From NCBI GenBank assembly GCA_002683825.1, contig NYUD01000073.1, positions 172,605 through 236,604 on the forward strand: a stretch of DNA of 64,000 nt. The letters are read 5' to 3'. The stretch is from Planctomycetota bacterium (GTDB taxonomy: Bacteria > Planctomycetota > UBA1135 > GCA-002686595). Position 1 is the stretch's first letter; every line of letters starts with the position of its first letter. The notes beneath the pieces were generated by a model. It was not told the origin of the DNA, did no database searches, and saw only the letters and a program-made list of their open reading frames with translations. The translations under genes and the position numbers were made by a program. Positions 37,259 through 45,895 of the stretch are shown here, in pieces.

Positions 37259-38043
37259 GCCGACTGCGTACGAGCAGCCGACTGATCCTGGCGACCACCG
37301 TGACCTTTGCGGCTTGGTTCGCCCTGCTCTTCGGTTCCCTGCCCGCCCTGGCCCTTGGCCGGCGTATGCTGGGGCGTTGGCGCGCCTTCGTGATGGGTAC
37401 GTGGGGACGGACCCTGGCCCGTGCGATCGGGATGCGAATCCACGTCCGCGGCACCCCTGGCAAGGGCCTGATCGTCGCCAACCATCTCTCCTACCTGGAC
37501 ATCGTGGTGCTCGGGGCCGCCACGAGGAAAGGCTTCGTTTCCAAGGCCGAGGTGGCCAGGTGGCCCTTCATGGGGTGGATGGCCAGGACTGCGGGAACCG
37601 TCTTCGTAGACCGGGGCAAGAAGCGCGAACTGGCCCGGACCGCCGGGCGCATGAGCCGGAAAATGTCCGACGGCCAGGGACTCTGCCTTTTTCCCGAGGG
37701 CACGAGCAGCCCCGGAGCGGCGGTTCAGGCTTTCCGCTCCTCGCTCCTGGAACCGGCTGCCGAGGCCGAAATTCCGGTGGGTTACGCCGCTTTGCACTAC
37801 AGCACCCCACCCGGCTGCCCTCCCGCCCATCTCTCCGTCTGTTGGTGGGGAGAGATGACCTTGGCGCCCCATGTCCTTAACCTCTTGCGCATGCCGAGCT
37901 TCGACGCGACCGTGGCCTTCGGTTCCCAACCCATCGCCGACACCAACCGAAAACTCCTGGCCGCGAAGCTCCATCACGCGGTGGCCGAATTGTTCCATCC
38001 CACGGTGGATCCGAGCGAGGTATGTCTGACCAGTCCCACCTGA
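37255..38043 (+). CDS. PlsC-type 1-acylglycerol-3-phosphate/lyso-aminolipid acyltransferase
   Basis: A 262-residue acyltransferase with an N-terminal membrane helix and the PlsC motifs: ANHLSYLDI (catalytic His77 and Asp82), GTVFVDRGKK, and LFPEGTSSPG. It overlaps the OlsB-like gene by four bases, so its most likely role is OlsA-like O-acylation of a lyso-aminolipid. A general phosphatidic acid synthase is the alternative. Its 3' end overlaps the DinB-like gene by 22 bases. Confidence 0.85.
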   Translation: MSRLRTSSRLILATTVTFAAWFALLFGSLPALALGRRMLGRWRAFVMGTWGRTLARAIGMRIHVRGTPGKGLIVANHLSYLDIVVLGAATRKGFVSKAEVARWPFMGWMARTAGTVFVDRGKKRELARTAGRMSRKMSDGQGLCLFPEGTSSPGAAVQAFRSSLLEPAAEAEIPVGYAALHYSTPPGCPPAHLSVCWWGEMTLAPHVLNLLRMPSFDATVAFGSQPIADTNRKLLAAKLHHAVAELFHPTVDPSEVCLTSPT

Positions 38044-38573
38044 CCCACTCCCTCCTTCATGTGCTCCAGCAGGGAGCCCGTTTGATCGAGCGACTGCCGC
38101 CCGGGTTGTACGCGCAGGCGCCCGTCCCGCTGTCGAACGCCGGGGTGGGAGCGCACCTGCGCCACTGCCTCGACTTCGTCCGTGCGCTGGTCGAAGGCTT
38201 GCCGAAGCAGCGGATCGACTACGACTCACGCCAGCGGGATCCGGCCATCGAGGAGGACCCCGAGGTTGCGCTCGAGGCCCTTTCCGGTTTGTGCGAGCGC
38301 ATCGCCTCGCTTTCGACTGCCCAGCTCGACTTCGAGCGCCAGGTTCGCGTACGCCAGGACGCTCCCGCCGACGTGCCCGAGGAGTCCTGCTGGGTGCGTT
38401 CGAGCGTCGGCCGCGAATTCGGACTGGTCATGAGCCACACGATTCATCACTACGCCCTGATCGCCATGACACTGCGTCACTTCGGTGTCGACCCGGGAGC
38501 GGAGTTCGGCGTGGCTCCTTCAACCCTCGCTTACTGGAGGCAAGAGGAGCGGTGTGTACCGCTAGTTGGCTGA
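38022..38573 (+). CDS. DinB-superfamily four-helix protein
   Basis: A 183-residue, mainly helical protein with GVGAHLRHCLDFVRALVEG and MSHTIHHYALIAMTLRHFG. These provide the spaced histidines expected of a DinB-fold metal site (HxxH-like near residues 47-50 and HTIHHY near 141). DinB-fold proteins include thiol-dependent transferases and damage-inducible proteins, so the reaction cannot be assigned. It overlaps plsC by 22 bases and the next gene by 22 bases, so it is firmly within this operon. Confidence 0.7.
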   Translation: MSDQSHLTHSLLHVLQQGARLIERLPPGLYAQAPVPLSNAGVGAHLRHCLDFVRALVEGLPKQRIDYDSRQRDPAIEEDPEVALEALSGLCERIASLSTAQLDFERQVRVRQDAPADVPEESCWVRSSVGREFGLVMSHTIHHYALIAMTLRHFGVDPGAEFGVAPSTLAYWRQEERCVPLVG

Positions 38574-39286
38574 TCCGTCCCGACGGGTACGAGCTCTTCT
38601 TCAACCGGGACGAGCGCTCAGAACGCCTGCGTGCCGCCGAACCCGAGGCGCTCGAGCTTCGTGGGCGAAAGGCGATCGCACCGCGTGATGGGGATGGCGG
38701 TGGAACCTGGATCGGCGTCAACGACCGGGGCCTGGGCCTGGGGCTCCTGAACGTGTGGGACGATTCCGAAAATGTCGCGGATTCGCCGCGCAGTCGCGGG
38801 CTACTGGTGCTGGACCTGTTGCATTCGGATTCGCAGGCCCACGTTCAGCGCTCCCTGGAGGAGTTGGATCTCACGTCCTACCGGGGCTTTCACCTGGTGG
38901 TGTTCACTCCCGGCCGGGAACCGCTCGGTCATCGTTGGGACGGTCGCGAACTCAAGAGCGCGGCGGTGGCTGCGCCGCTGGCCTCCTCCTCTTTCGACGC
39001 GAAGGGAGCCCACACGGAGCGCGCGCGCCAATGGGATGGTCTGCGCGAGCGCCACGGGGGCCTCACTCCCGGTTTGCTCGAGCTCTTTCACGCCAGCCAC
39101 TACCCCGAGCGCGGGCCCTACTCCGTCTGCATGCACCGCGAAGATGCAAGTACCGTGAGCGCCACGCACATCTGTGTGGAGGCGGGCGAAGCACGCGTCC
39201 GCTACAGCGGGGGCCCACCGTGTACGGTCGGCTACGGTGACGTCGCGGTGCTCGCATTGAGCACCGGGGAGATCGCCTACCCGTGA
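38552..39286 (+). CDS. NRDE/TANGO2 family protein
   Basis: The 244-residue protein starts at GTG 38552, reading (M)CTASWLIRPDG. It contains FNRDERSER (the NRDE signature), GGGTWIGVNDRGLGLGLLN and SRGLLVLDLL. These are features of the NRDE/TANGO2 family, some members of which have been linked to lipid or heme handling; the biochemical function is unsettled. The Cys2 just after the initiator could become N-terminal, as in Ntn-type hydrolases. A strong GGAGG lies ahead of the start. It overlaps the following fusion gene by four bases. Confidence 0.82.
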   Translation: MCTASWLIRPDGYELFFNRDERSERLRAAEPEALELRGRKAIAPRDGDGGGTWIGVNDRGLGLGLLNVWDDSENVADSPRSRGLLVLDLLHSDSQAHVQRSLEELDLTSYRGFHLVVFTPGREPLGHRWDGRELKSAAVAAPLASSSFDAKGAHTERARQWDGLRERHGGLTPGLLELFHASHYPERGPYSVCMHREDASTVSATHICVEAGEARVRYSGGPPCTVGYGDVAVLALSTGEIAYP

Positions 39287-41940
39287 GTCCGCGCCGCTAC
39301 CCGCGGTTGCGAACGTGGCTGATCCCCTTCGCCCTTCTCCTGGCGGCCTCCCATCTCCTGCGCGCCCTGCGGGGTCGGCCGGACTTCATCGAAACGGGGT
39401 CGTTTCTGCACGCCGTCGAGTTACCCCTGTTCGACCGCAGCGGGCCCTTCGACCGCACGAGTGACCACGGGACCTATCCCGAGTCGGTCAAGATCGTGCT
39501 CGAGGAATTCGGACCCCGCTGGCCCGGCGAGAACCGCAGCGGGGAGGTCGAGAGGCGCTTGCCGGTCGTGCTCTTGCACGGCAGCCCCGGCCGTCGCAAC
39601 GACCTGGCCGGGATGGCGCTCGTTCTGGGACGCAAGCGTGTGACCATGCGCCCCGATCTGCCCGGTTTCGGGCGTTCGACGCGCCACCTGCCCGACTATT
39701 CGATCTTCGCCCACGCCCGGTACGTGCGGGCGCTTTGTGACGAGCTCGGGATCGAACGCTTCCATGTCGTCGGCTTCAGCATGGGCGGCGGCGTGGCCAT
39801 CGCTTTGGCGGACTTGTGCCCCGATCGCGTCGCCTCGGTGGGCCTTTTGGCCTCGATCGGAGTGCAGGAGCTGGAACTGCTCGGGGACTACCACCTCAAC
39901 CACCTGGTTCACCGCCTGCAGTTTGCGCTGGTGTGGAGCCTGCACGAGCTGGTTCCGCACTTCGGACTCCTGGACCAGGCGCTGCTGTCCGTCGAATACG
40001 CGCGCAACTTCATCGATACCGATCAGCGAGCGCTGCGGGGGATGCTGGAGGCCTGGGGCGGCCCGATGTCGATCCTGCACGGAAAGACGGACGCCCTCGT
40101 GCCGATCGCGGCGGCCTTCGAGCACGAACGGATCGTGCCCCAATCCGAGCTGGCGCTCTTCGGCGGGGGGCATTTCATTCCCTTCCTCGAAGCGGAAGCG
40201 GCCGGCGCCCACCTCGACGAGTTCTTCGATCGCGTCGAGGCGGGAACCGCCCCCACGCGCTCGATGGCGACAGGGGTCCGGGTGGCCCGTGCGAAGGAAC
40301 CCTTCGATCCCCTTGCGGTTCCCGCCGTGGCCGGCTTCGGCCTCCTGTTCTTCGGTCTCCTGATCGTCCTGGCGACGCTCGTCAGCGAAGACCTCACCTG
40401 CATCGCCGTGGGGGCCCTGGTGGGGCAAGGCCGGATCGGCTTCGTCGCCGGTGTCAGCGCCTGCGTCCTGGGAATCTACATCGGCGATCTGCTGCTCTTT
40501 CTGGCCGGCCGCTGGGTCGGCCGAAGGGCCCTGCATCGGGCACCGCTCAAGTGGATTCTGAGCGAGCAGCGGGTGCTCAGGAGCTCGGTCTGGCTGGAGC
40601 GGCGGGGGCCACTGGTGATTTTCCTGTCGCGCTTCATGCCCGGCGCCCGCCTGCCGACCTACTTCGCCAGCGGGATCCTGCACACGAGCTTTCTGCGCTT
40701 CTCCCTGTGGTTTGCGCTGGCCGCGCTCCTGTGGACTCCGATTCTCGTCTGGCTGTCGGGAAGGATCGAAGGCGCCCTCAGCGATCGGGTAGAGCTCCTG
40801 CAGGACAACCTCGCCCTCGCCCTGCTCGTGACTCTGGCCACGGTGTTCATTCTCGTGAAGGTCGTGCTTCCCATTTTGAGCCGTCGCGGGCGGCGTCGGA
40901 TGATCGGGCGCTGGAAGCGCTGGCGTCACTACGAGTTCTGGCCGGTGTGGCTCTTTTACGTGCCGATCGCCGCGTATTGCGCCTGGCGCGCCCTGATCGA
41001 GCGCAAACTCCTGGCCTTCACGGCGGCCAATCCCGCCATTCCGCACAGCGGGGTCATCGGCGAATCGAAGGGGCGCATTCTCGAGCTTCTCGAGGCCTCG
41101 GCGGGGGACGCTCTTCTGTGTTTCCAGACGATTCCCGGGACCTCCACTGCGCCCGAGCGCATCGAACGGGCACGGTGTTTCCTGGAACAGAACGGGCTCG
41201 ACTACCCGGTCGTGCTCAAGCCCGATGTCGGCGAGAGGGGCGCGGGCGTTCAAGTCCTCGAGGATGAGGCCGCCCTGGAAGCCGCCCTCTGCGACGAGGG
41301 GAGCGAGGCCTCACGCGGGGCCTGGATCCTGCAGGAGTTCTGTCCGGGGGTGGAGTTCGGGCTCTTCTACGCGCGCCGTCCGGACCGCGACACGGGCGAG
41401 CTCTTTTCCATCACGAAAAAGGAACTGCCGCGGGTGGTCGGGGACGGCCGGCGAACGCTCGAGGACCTGATCCTCTACGATGGGCGCACGGTCGCACAGT
41501 CGGATTTTCTCCTGGAGAAGAACCGCGAGCGGCTGGAATGGGTGGCGCCCCGGGGCGAGGTCGTGCTGCTCGGCGACATCGGTTCCCACTGCCGGGGCAC
41601 ACGCTTCAGCTCCGGGGAGGAGATACGCACGCCCCGGCTCGAAGAGGAGCTGGACCGCATCGCGAGATCGATCGCCGGGTTCTACTTCGGCCGCTTCGAT
41701 GTCAAGAGCCCCGGTGTGGAGGACCTGCGGGCCGGGAGTTTTCGCATTCTCGAGCTGAACGGCGTCACGTCGGAAGCCGGAGAGGCCTACGATCCCGACG
41801 GCCACGTCCTGCGGGCCTGGGCGACGATCGCATCCCAGTGGCGTCGGGCCTACGCGATCGGCGCCATGAACGCCCGGCGGGGAGCCCGGGTCAGCGGGGT
41901 CTTCGAGCTCCTCTCGCTGTTGTTCCGAAAGCGCCCTTGA
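39283..41940 (+). CDS. Three-domain fusion: alpha/beta hydrolase, DedA/VTT membrane domain, ATP-grasp ligase
   Basis: An 885-residue protein. Residues 10-30 form an N-terminal anchor. An alpha/beta-hydrolase follows (about 90-315) with nucleophile Ser166 in GFSMGGG, a likely Asp270 and His297 in GGGHF. Residues about 345-530 are a DedA/VTT membrane domain (VSEDLTC; LSRFMPGARLPTYFASG). From about 545 comes YEFWPVWLFYVPIAAYC and an ATP-grasp domain with VLKPDVGERGAGV (644-656) and the metal-binding FDVKSP and ILELNG (Asp806, Glu824, Asn826). If the N-terminus is cytoplasmic, the hydrolase would face the periplasm and the ligase the cytoplasm. VTT proteins can move phospholipids across membranes and ATP-grasp enzymes form carboxylate amide bonds; joining the three is unusual. 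The GTG start overlaps the upstream gene. Confidence 0.83.
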   Translation: MSPRRYPRLRTWLIPFALLLAASHLLRALRGRPDFIETGSFLHAVELPLFDRSGPFDRTSDHGTYPESVKIVLEEFGPRWPGENRSGEVERRLPVVLLHGSPGRRNDLAGMALVLGRKRVTMRPDLPGFGRSTRHLPDYSIFAHARYVRALCDELGIERFHVVGFSMGGGVAIALADLCPDRVASVGLLASIGVQELELLGDYHLNHLVHRLQFALVWSLHELVPHFGLLDQALLSVEYARNFIDTDQRALRGMLEAWGGPMSILHGKTDALVPIAAAFEHERIVPQSELALFGGGHFIPFLEAEAAGAHLDEFFDRVEAGTAPTRSMATGVRVARAKEPFDPLAVPAVAGFGLLFFGLLIVLATLVSEDLTCIAVGALVGQGRIGFVAGVSACVLGIYIGDLLLFLAGRWVGRRALHRAPLKWILSEQRVLRSSVWLERRGPLVIFLSRFMPGARLPTYFASGILHTSFLRFSLWFALAALLWTPILVWLSGRIEGALSDRVELLQDNLALALLVTLATVFILVKVVLPILSRRGRRRMIGRWKRWRHYEFWPVWLFYVPIAAYCAWRALIERKLLAFTAANPAIPHSGVIGESKGRILELLEASAGDALLCFQTIPGTSTAPERIERARCFLEQNGLDYPVVLKPDVGERGAGVQVLEDEAALEAALCDEGSEASRGAWILQEFCPGVEFGLFYARRPDRDTGELFSITKKELPRVVGDGRRTLEDLILYDGRTVAQSDFLLEKNRERLEWVAPRGEVVLLGDIGSHCRGTRFSSGEEIRTPRLEEELDRIARSIAGFYFGRFDVKSPGVEDLRAGSFRILELNGVTSEAGEAYDPDGHVLRAWATIASQWRRAYAIGAMNARRGARVSGVFELLSLLFRKRP

Positions 41941-42095
41941 GGGGCCTCGAGGTGGACGGGAGCCCCTGCCGGGGGGAGTTTTGCAAGCGATCGGCTTTCA
42001 CGGGCGCCCCAAAACAGGGATCTTGTCGAAGGAAGAGGGGGCGATCGGGGCTAGAATTAGGGCTGGCCCCCTGGACTCTAAGTTTCTGTAACCCA

Positions 42096-42311
42096 ATGAA
42101 CACGCTGGCCTTCGGAATGCCCGGTCTCTGGGAGATGTTGGCGATCCTGGGAGTCGTCTTGCTCATCTTCGGTGCGCGGAAGCTGCCGGAGCTCGCACGG
42201 GCCATGGGCAGCAGTATCACCCAGTTCAAGAGGGGGCTGAAGGATGAGCAGGACGAGCTCGGAGCTGGGGACGAAGCGGACGAGCCGGACGGGTCGGACA
42301 AGGGTTCCTGA
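42096..42311 (+). CDS. tatA: Twin-arginine translocase subunit TatA-like
   Basis: A 71-residue protein with a short N-terminus, a transmembrane helix (GLWEMLAILGVVLLIFGARKLPEL) ending in the FGxxKLPEL hinge, and an amphipathic helix followed by an acidic tail (ELGAGDEADEPDG). These are the hallmarks of TatA/E subunits, which form the translocation pore for folded exported proteins. tatB and tatC are not nearby. It lies between the fusion gene and mobA; many Tat substrates carry molybdenum cofactor, which fits. Confidence 0.92.
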   Translation: MNTLAFGMPGLWEMLAILGVVLLIFGARKLPELARAMGSSITQFKRGLKDEQDELGAGDEADEPDGSDKGS

Positions 42312-42322
42312 GGGCCGTTTCC

Positions 42323-43015
42323 GTGCGGCCCGGGGTGAAGCGCGGGACCCGGCGACGGGACCGAGACGTGGGATCTAGCTACGGGGTCGTGCTGTGCGGG
42401 GGCCGCAGCAGCCGTATGGGGCAAGACAAGGCCTTGCTGCGGTTGGGGGGAAAGACCCTGCTCGAGCGTAGCGTCGAGGTGCTCTCGGGTTTTTGCGAAC
42501 GCGTCTTCCTGGCCTGTGGTCCGGAGGAGCGCTACGGGGAAATGGGTCTCCAGCTCCTGCTCGACCCCGAGGTCGACCCGGCCGGGTCCAGGGTGGGCCA
42601 GGGCCCCCTGGTCGGGCTGCTGGCGGGCCTCGAGGCGGTCCAACGTGAGGCGGTGCGTGAAGCCCGACCCCTCTGGTCGGCCGTCCTCGCCGTCGATCTG
42701 GTGCGGGCCTCCGGCGCGCTCTTCGAACAACTTCTCACCCGCGCCCGCTCCGAAGGAGCCGACGCCTGCCTGTTCGCCACGGAGGACGGCCTGGAGCCGC
42801 TCCTGGGCGTCTATCGCACGACGTGCCTGGCGGCCGTACGGGCCGCCGTCGCGGCCGGGGAGCGCCGCCTGGTCGGCTTTCACCGTGGATACGGAGCGCT
42901 GAAAATCGTTCGCCTCGAGGAACACGAACTTCCTCGCGAGCTGGGGGTGCGTGAGCCTGCACGGAACGTAAACTCTCCCGGCGACTTCCTCCAGGAGGGA
43001 GGATGCCTGCCATGA
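42323..43015 (+). CDS. mobA: Molybdenum cofactor guanylyltransferase (MobA-like)
   Basis: The protein is 230 residues from GTG 42323, or 215 from a second in-frame GTG at 42368. It has a nucleotide-binding LCGGRSSRMGQDKALLRLGG loop (about 22-41) and GPLVGLLAGLE, characteristic of MobA, which attaches GMP to molybdopterin. AVDLVRASG replaces the usual D-x-P segment at the metal site. The C-terminus ARNVNSPGDF matches MobA. It overlaps the prenyl synthase start by 13 bases. Confidence 0.87.
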   Translation: MRPGVKRGTRRRDRDVGSSYGVVLCGGRSSRMGQDKALLRLGGKTLLERSVEVLSGFCERVFLACGPEERYGEMGLQLLLDPEVDPAGSRVGQGPLVGLLAGLEAVQREAVREARPLWSAVLAVDLVRASGALFEQLLTRARSEGADACLFATEDGLEPLLGVYRTTCLAAVRAAVAAGERRLVGFHRGYGALKIVRLEEHELPRELGVREPARNVNSPGDFLQEGGCLP

Positions 43016-43998
43016 AGAGCTCCCGCGAAGCCCTATCCGTACTTCTGGAACCGGTCGCCGATGGAATGGAGCGGATGCGTGCCGTCCTTGCCGCCCAGCT
43101 TCAGGAGACTTCGCCTGCCGTCAGCGACATGACGGAACACGTCCGTCGCTTCCGCGGCAAGGGGCTGCGTGCAGCCTTGGTGCTGTTGGTCGGCGAAGCG
43201 ACCGGCAACACCACCGACGAACATGCTTCGGTGGCGGCGATCGTCGAGATGATCCATCTCGCCACGCTGGTGCACGACGACATTCTGGACGGCGCAACCG
43301 TGCGGCGTCGGGTCGCCTGCGTGAACGAACGCTGGGACAACCAGACCGCGGTCCTCTTGGGGGATTTCCTGTACGCCCGTGCCTTTGCCCTTTCGACGGA
43401 TCTATCGTCGCGTCTGGCCAGTCGCCTGCTGGCGGAAACGACGCGGGGCATCTGCGTGGGGGAGATCGAGCAATCCACCCGCCGCTATGATTTCGAACTG
43501 GCCCAGACGACCTACGAAAAGATCGCTTCGGCCAAGACGGGGATTCTCTACGGGACGGCCTGCACACTGGGAGCGCGCTATCCTGGAGGCAACGAGATCG
43601 TCGGCGATGCGATGGAGACCTTCGGCAACAGGCTGGGACTCGCGTTTCAGATCATCGACGATTGCCTGGACCTCACGGCCAGCACCCAGGGCCTGGGCAA
43701 GAGCGTTGGCACGGACGTGGAGGACGGCAAGATCACGCTGCCGGTGTTGCGCGTCTATTCCCACGCGGACGAGGATCAAAGGGCCGCGATTCGCGACGTC
43801 TATACGCGACCGGGATTGACCGATCGCGCGGCACGCCTGCGCGAAGTGTGCGATCTCGAGCCCGGGCTCGTGTACGCACGCAATCGTGCCCGTACGCTGC
43901 TCCATGCCGCCCTGAAGAATCTGAAGAATCTCCCCGACACTCCCGCGCGGGGCGCGCTCTTCGGGATGGCGGAGTTCGTCAGCGAACGTGGTTTTTAG
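43003..43998 (+). CDS. Polyprenyl diphosphate synthase (trans-isoprenyl)
   Basis: The 331-residue enzyme has the first aspartate-rich motif LVHDDILDGATVRRR, then GDFLYARAF and the second motif IDDCLDLTAS, followed by GKSVGTDVEDGK. These assign it to chain-elongating trans-prenyl synthases that make C30-C50 side chains for quinones. The chain length cannot be read directly. The start may be ATG 43003 or 43012. It is followed after 17 bases by folD. Confidence 0.9.
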   Translation: MPAMKSSREALSVLLEPVADGMERMRAVLAAQLQETSPAVSDMTEHVRRFRGKGLRAALVLLVGEATGNTTDEHASVAAIVEMIHLATLVHDDILDGATVRRRVACVNERWDNQTAVLLGDFLYARAFALSTDLSSRLASRLLAETTRGICVGEIEQSTRRYDFELAQTTYEKIASAKTGILYGTACTLGARYPGGNEIVGDAMETFGNRLGLAFQIIDDCLDLTASTQGLGKSVGTDVEDGKITLPVLRVYSHADEDQRAAIRDVYTRPGLTDRAARLREVCDLEPGLVYARNRARTLLHAALKNLKNLPDTPARGALFGMAEFVSERGF

Positions 43999-44015
43999 AT
44001 TGTGACTTTGAGGCC

Positions 44016-44909
44016 ATGATGCAAGTGGGTGAGAGATTCATCATCGACGGCAGGACCGTCGCCAAGGAGGTACGGAGCGAGGTCGCGGAGCGGGTAGCCG
44101 CTTTGCGGCGCATGGGCGTTGTGCCCAGGCTGTGCGTTTGTTTGGTCGGTGACGATCCGGCCTCTCAGGTGTACGTGCGGAACAAGGACCGGGCCGGTGT
44201 CGGGGCCGGGTTGGAGGTCGAGACACACACCCTGGCCGCGACGACTGCGACGTCCGAACTCCTGGCCCTCATCGAGCGCTTCAATCGTACGGATGAGATC
44301 CACGGGATCCTCGTTCAGTTGCCGCTGCCGGAGGGGATGGACACGCAGGCCGTCCTGCACGCCGTCGATCCGGCCAAGGATGTGGACGGATTGCACCCGG
44401 CCAACGTGGGCGCGCTCTGGCGCGGCGAGGAGGGCCTGGTGCCCTGCACTCCGGCGGGCTGCATCGAGCTTCTCGACCGTTCGGCCATCCCCATCGAGGG
44501 CAAGCGCGCCTGCATCATCGGACGCTCGGCCCTGGTGGGCAAACCGGTGGCGGCACTGCTGCTGCAGCGAAATGCCACGGTGACGATCTGTCATTCGCGT
44601 ACGCCCGACCTGCCGGCCCGGGCGCGGGAAGCGGAGCTGCTCGTGGCGGCGGTGGGGCGCGCGGAGCTCGTCAGGGGCGACTGGGTGCGGCCCGGGGCCG
44701 CCGTTCTCGACGTCGGCATCAACCGCGGGGACGACGGGCGGCTGGTCGGCGACGTGGCCTTCGCCGAGGTCCGCGAGGTCGCCGGAGCCGTCACTCCAGT
44801 TCCGGGAGGGATCGGTCCTATGACGATTGCGATGCTCCTGCAGAACACGGCCCGCGCAGCCGCCCGCCAGTCCGGAATCGCCTGGGAATCCCTCACCCCC
44901 CAGCCATGA
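44016..44909 (+). CDS. folD: Methylenetetrahydrofolate dehydrogenase/cyclohydrolase
   Basis: The 297-residue bifunctional enzyme interconverts methylene- and formyl-tetrahydrofolate. Visible features are the catalytic SQVYVRNKDRA lysine region, GILVQLPLPEGM, KDVDGLHP, GRSALVGKPVA (NADP loop) and PVPGGIGPMTIAMLL. The start is ATG 44016 or ATG 44019. Its stop overlaps the rhomboid gene by four bases (ATGA). Confidence 0.95.
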   Translation: MMQVGERFIIDGRTVAKEVRSEVAERVAALRRMGVVPRLCVCLVGDDPASQVYVRNKDRAGVGAGLEVETHTLAATTATSELLALIERFNRTDEIHGILVQLPLPEGMDTQAVLHAVDPAKDVDGLHPANVGALWRGEEGLVPCTPAGCIELLDRSAIPIEGKRACIIGRSALVGKPVAALLLQRNATVTICHSRTPDLPARAREAELLVAAVGRAELVRGDWVRPGAAVLDVGINRGDDGRLVGDVAFAEVREVAGAVTPVPGGIGPMTIAMLLQNTARAAARQSGIAWESLTPQP

Positions 44910-45754
44910 CTCCCCGTTGGCAGGACTCCCACCAGGGTGGGGGCGGGATGCAGTTCGCGATGCCGCGCATCACGCCGATGGTGAAGCGCATCCTGCTCGC
45001 GAACGTGGCGGTGTTCTTGATCTTCAACGTGATCCTGTTCAAGCCGACCGCGGTCGATGGGGGGGCCGCGTTCAGCTTCCTGCAGCGGACCTTCGCGCTC
45101 TCCCCGGCGCTATGGCTGGATTGGTTCCCTCTGCTGCCCCTCTGGCAGCTCGTGACCTACGGATTCATGCACGGCGGGCTCGGCCACATCTTCATGAACC
45201 TGCTGATGCTCTTCTTCCTCGGCACGATGCTCGAGGAAATGGTGGGCGGTCGGCGGTTTCTGACGTTCTATCTCGTGACCATCGTCCTGGCGGGCTTCGC
45301 GCAGATGATGCTCGGCCTGATCCTGGGGGAAGTGCGACCGATTCTCGGGGCATCGGGCGGTGTACTCGGCCTGGTGGCTGCGGTCGCGACGCTGCGTCCG
45401 CAGACGCGCATCATCTTCATCATCGTGCCCCTGACCTTGCGCACCTTCGCTCTTATCTATGTGGGGTTGGATCTCTACACCCAGATCATGGATCTCAAGG
45501 GAGCCAGCTCCGGCGTGGCCAGCTTCGCCCACCTGACTGGGGCCGCGATCGGCTACCTCTCGATCCGCCGCGGCTGGATCTGGAACGACCCGCTCGAGCG
45601 CTTCGACGCCTGGCGGGCCGGGGCCGCCGCCCAGCGGGAGGCCAGCAACCAGGAGCGGGTCGACGCGCTTCTGGCGAAGATCGCTCGCGAGGGTATCCAG
45701 TCCCTCTCCGGCCGCGAGCAGTCCTTCCTCAAGCGGGTTTCCAAGCGCCGCTAG
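44906..45754 (+). CDS. Rhomboid-family intramembrane serine protease
   Basis: A 282-residue membrane protein with six or so helices. The catalytic serine lies in LGASGGVLG and the catalytic histidine in FAHLTGAAIGYL; the first loop contains LVTYGFMHGGLGHIFMNLLML. This is the standard rhomboid architecture. A short hydrophilic C-terminal domain follows (LAKIAREGIQSLSGREQ). It probably cleaves transmembrane helices of unknown substrates. It is translationally coupled to folD. Confidence 0.92.
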   Translation: MTPRWQDSHQGGGGMQFAMPRITPMVKRILLANVAVFLIFNVILFKPTAVDGGAAFSFLQRTFALSPALWLDWFPLLPLWQLVTYGFMHGGLGHIFMNLLMLFFLGTMLEEMVGGRRFLTFYLVTIVLAGFAQMMLGLILGEVRPILGASGGVLGLVAAVATLRPQTRIIFIIVPLTLRTFALIYVGLDLYTQIMDLKGASSGVASFAHLTGAAIGYLSIRRGWIWNDPLERFDAWRAGAAAQREASNQERVDALLAKIAREGIQSLSGREQSFLKRVSKRR

Positions 45755-45895
45755 CGCGGGTTTCAGCCGGGGGTACGCCTCGGGGCCCTTCACGCTAGGA
45801 TGGGCGCTCACCAGATCGTCCTTCCTGGGTACTGAAAGGGCACGACCCGGCCTCCTGAGCCCCCGATTCGTACTCCCAGACGAGATTCGAGCGCC

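Noticed and set aside
41000..41940. ATP-grasp domain as a simple D-Ala-D-Ala ligase
   Set aside because: It is fused to a membrane protein and lacks the usual Ddl N-terminal domain, so only a general ligase role is supported.
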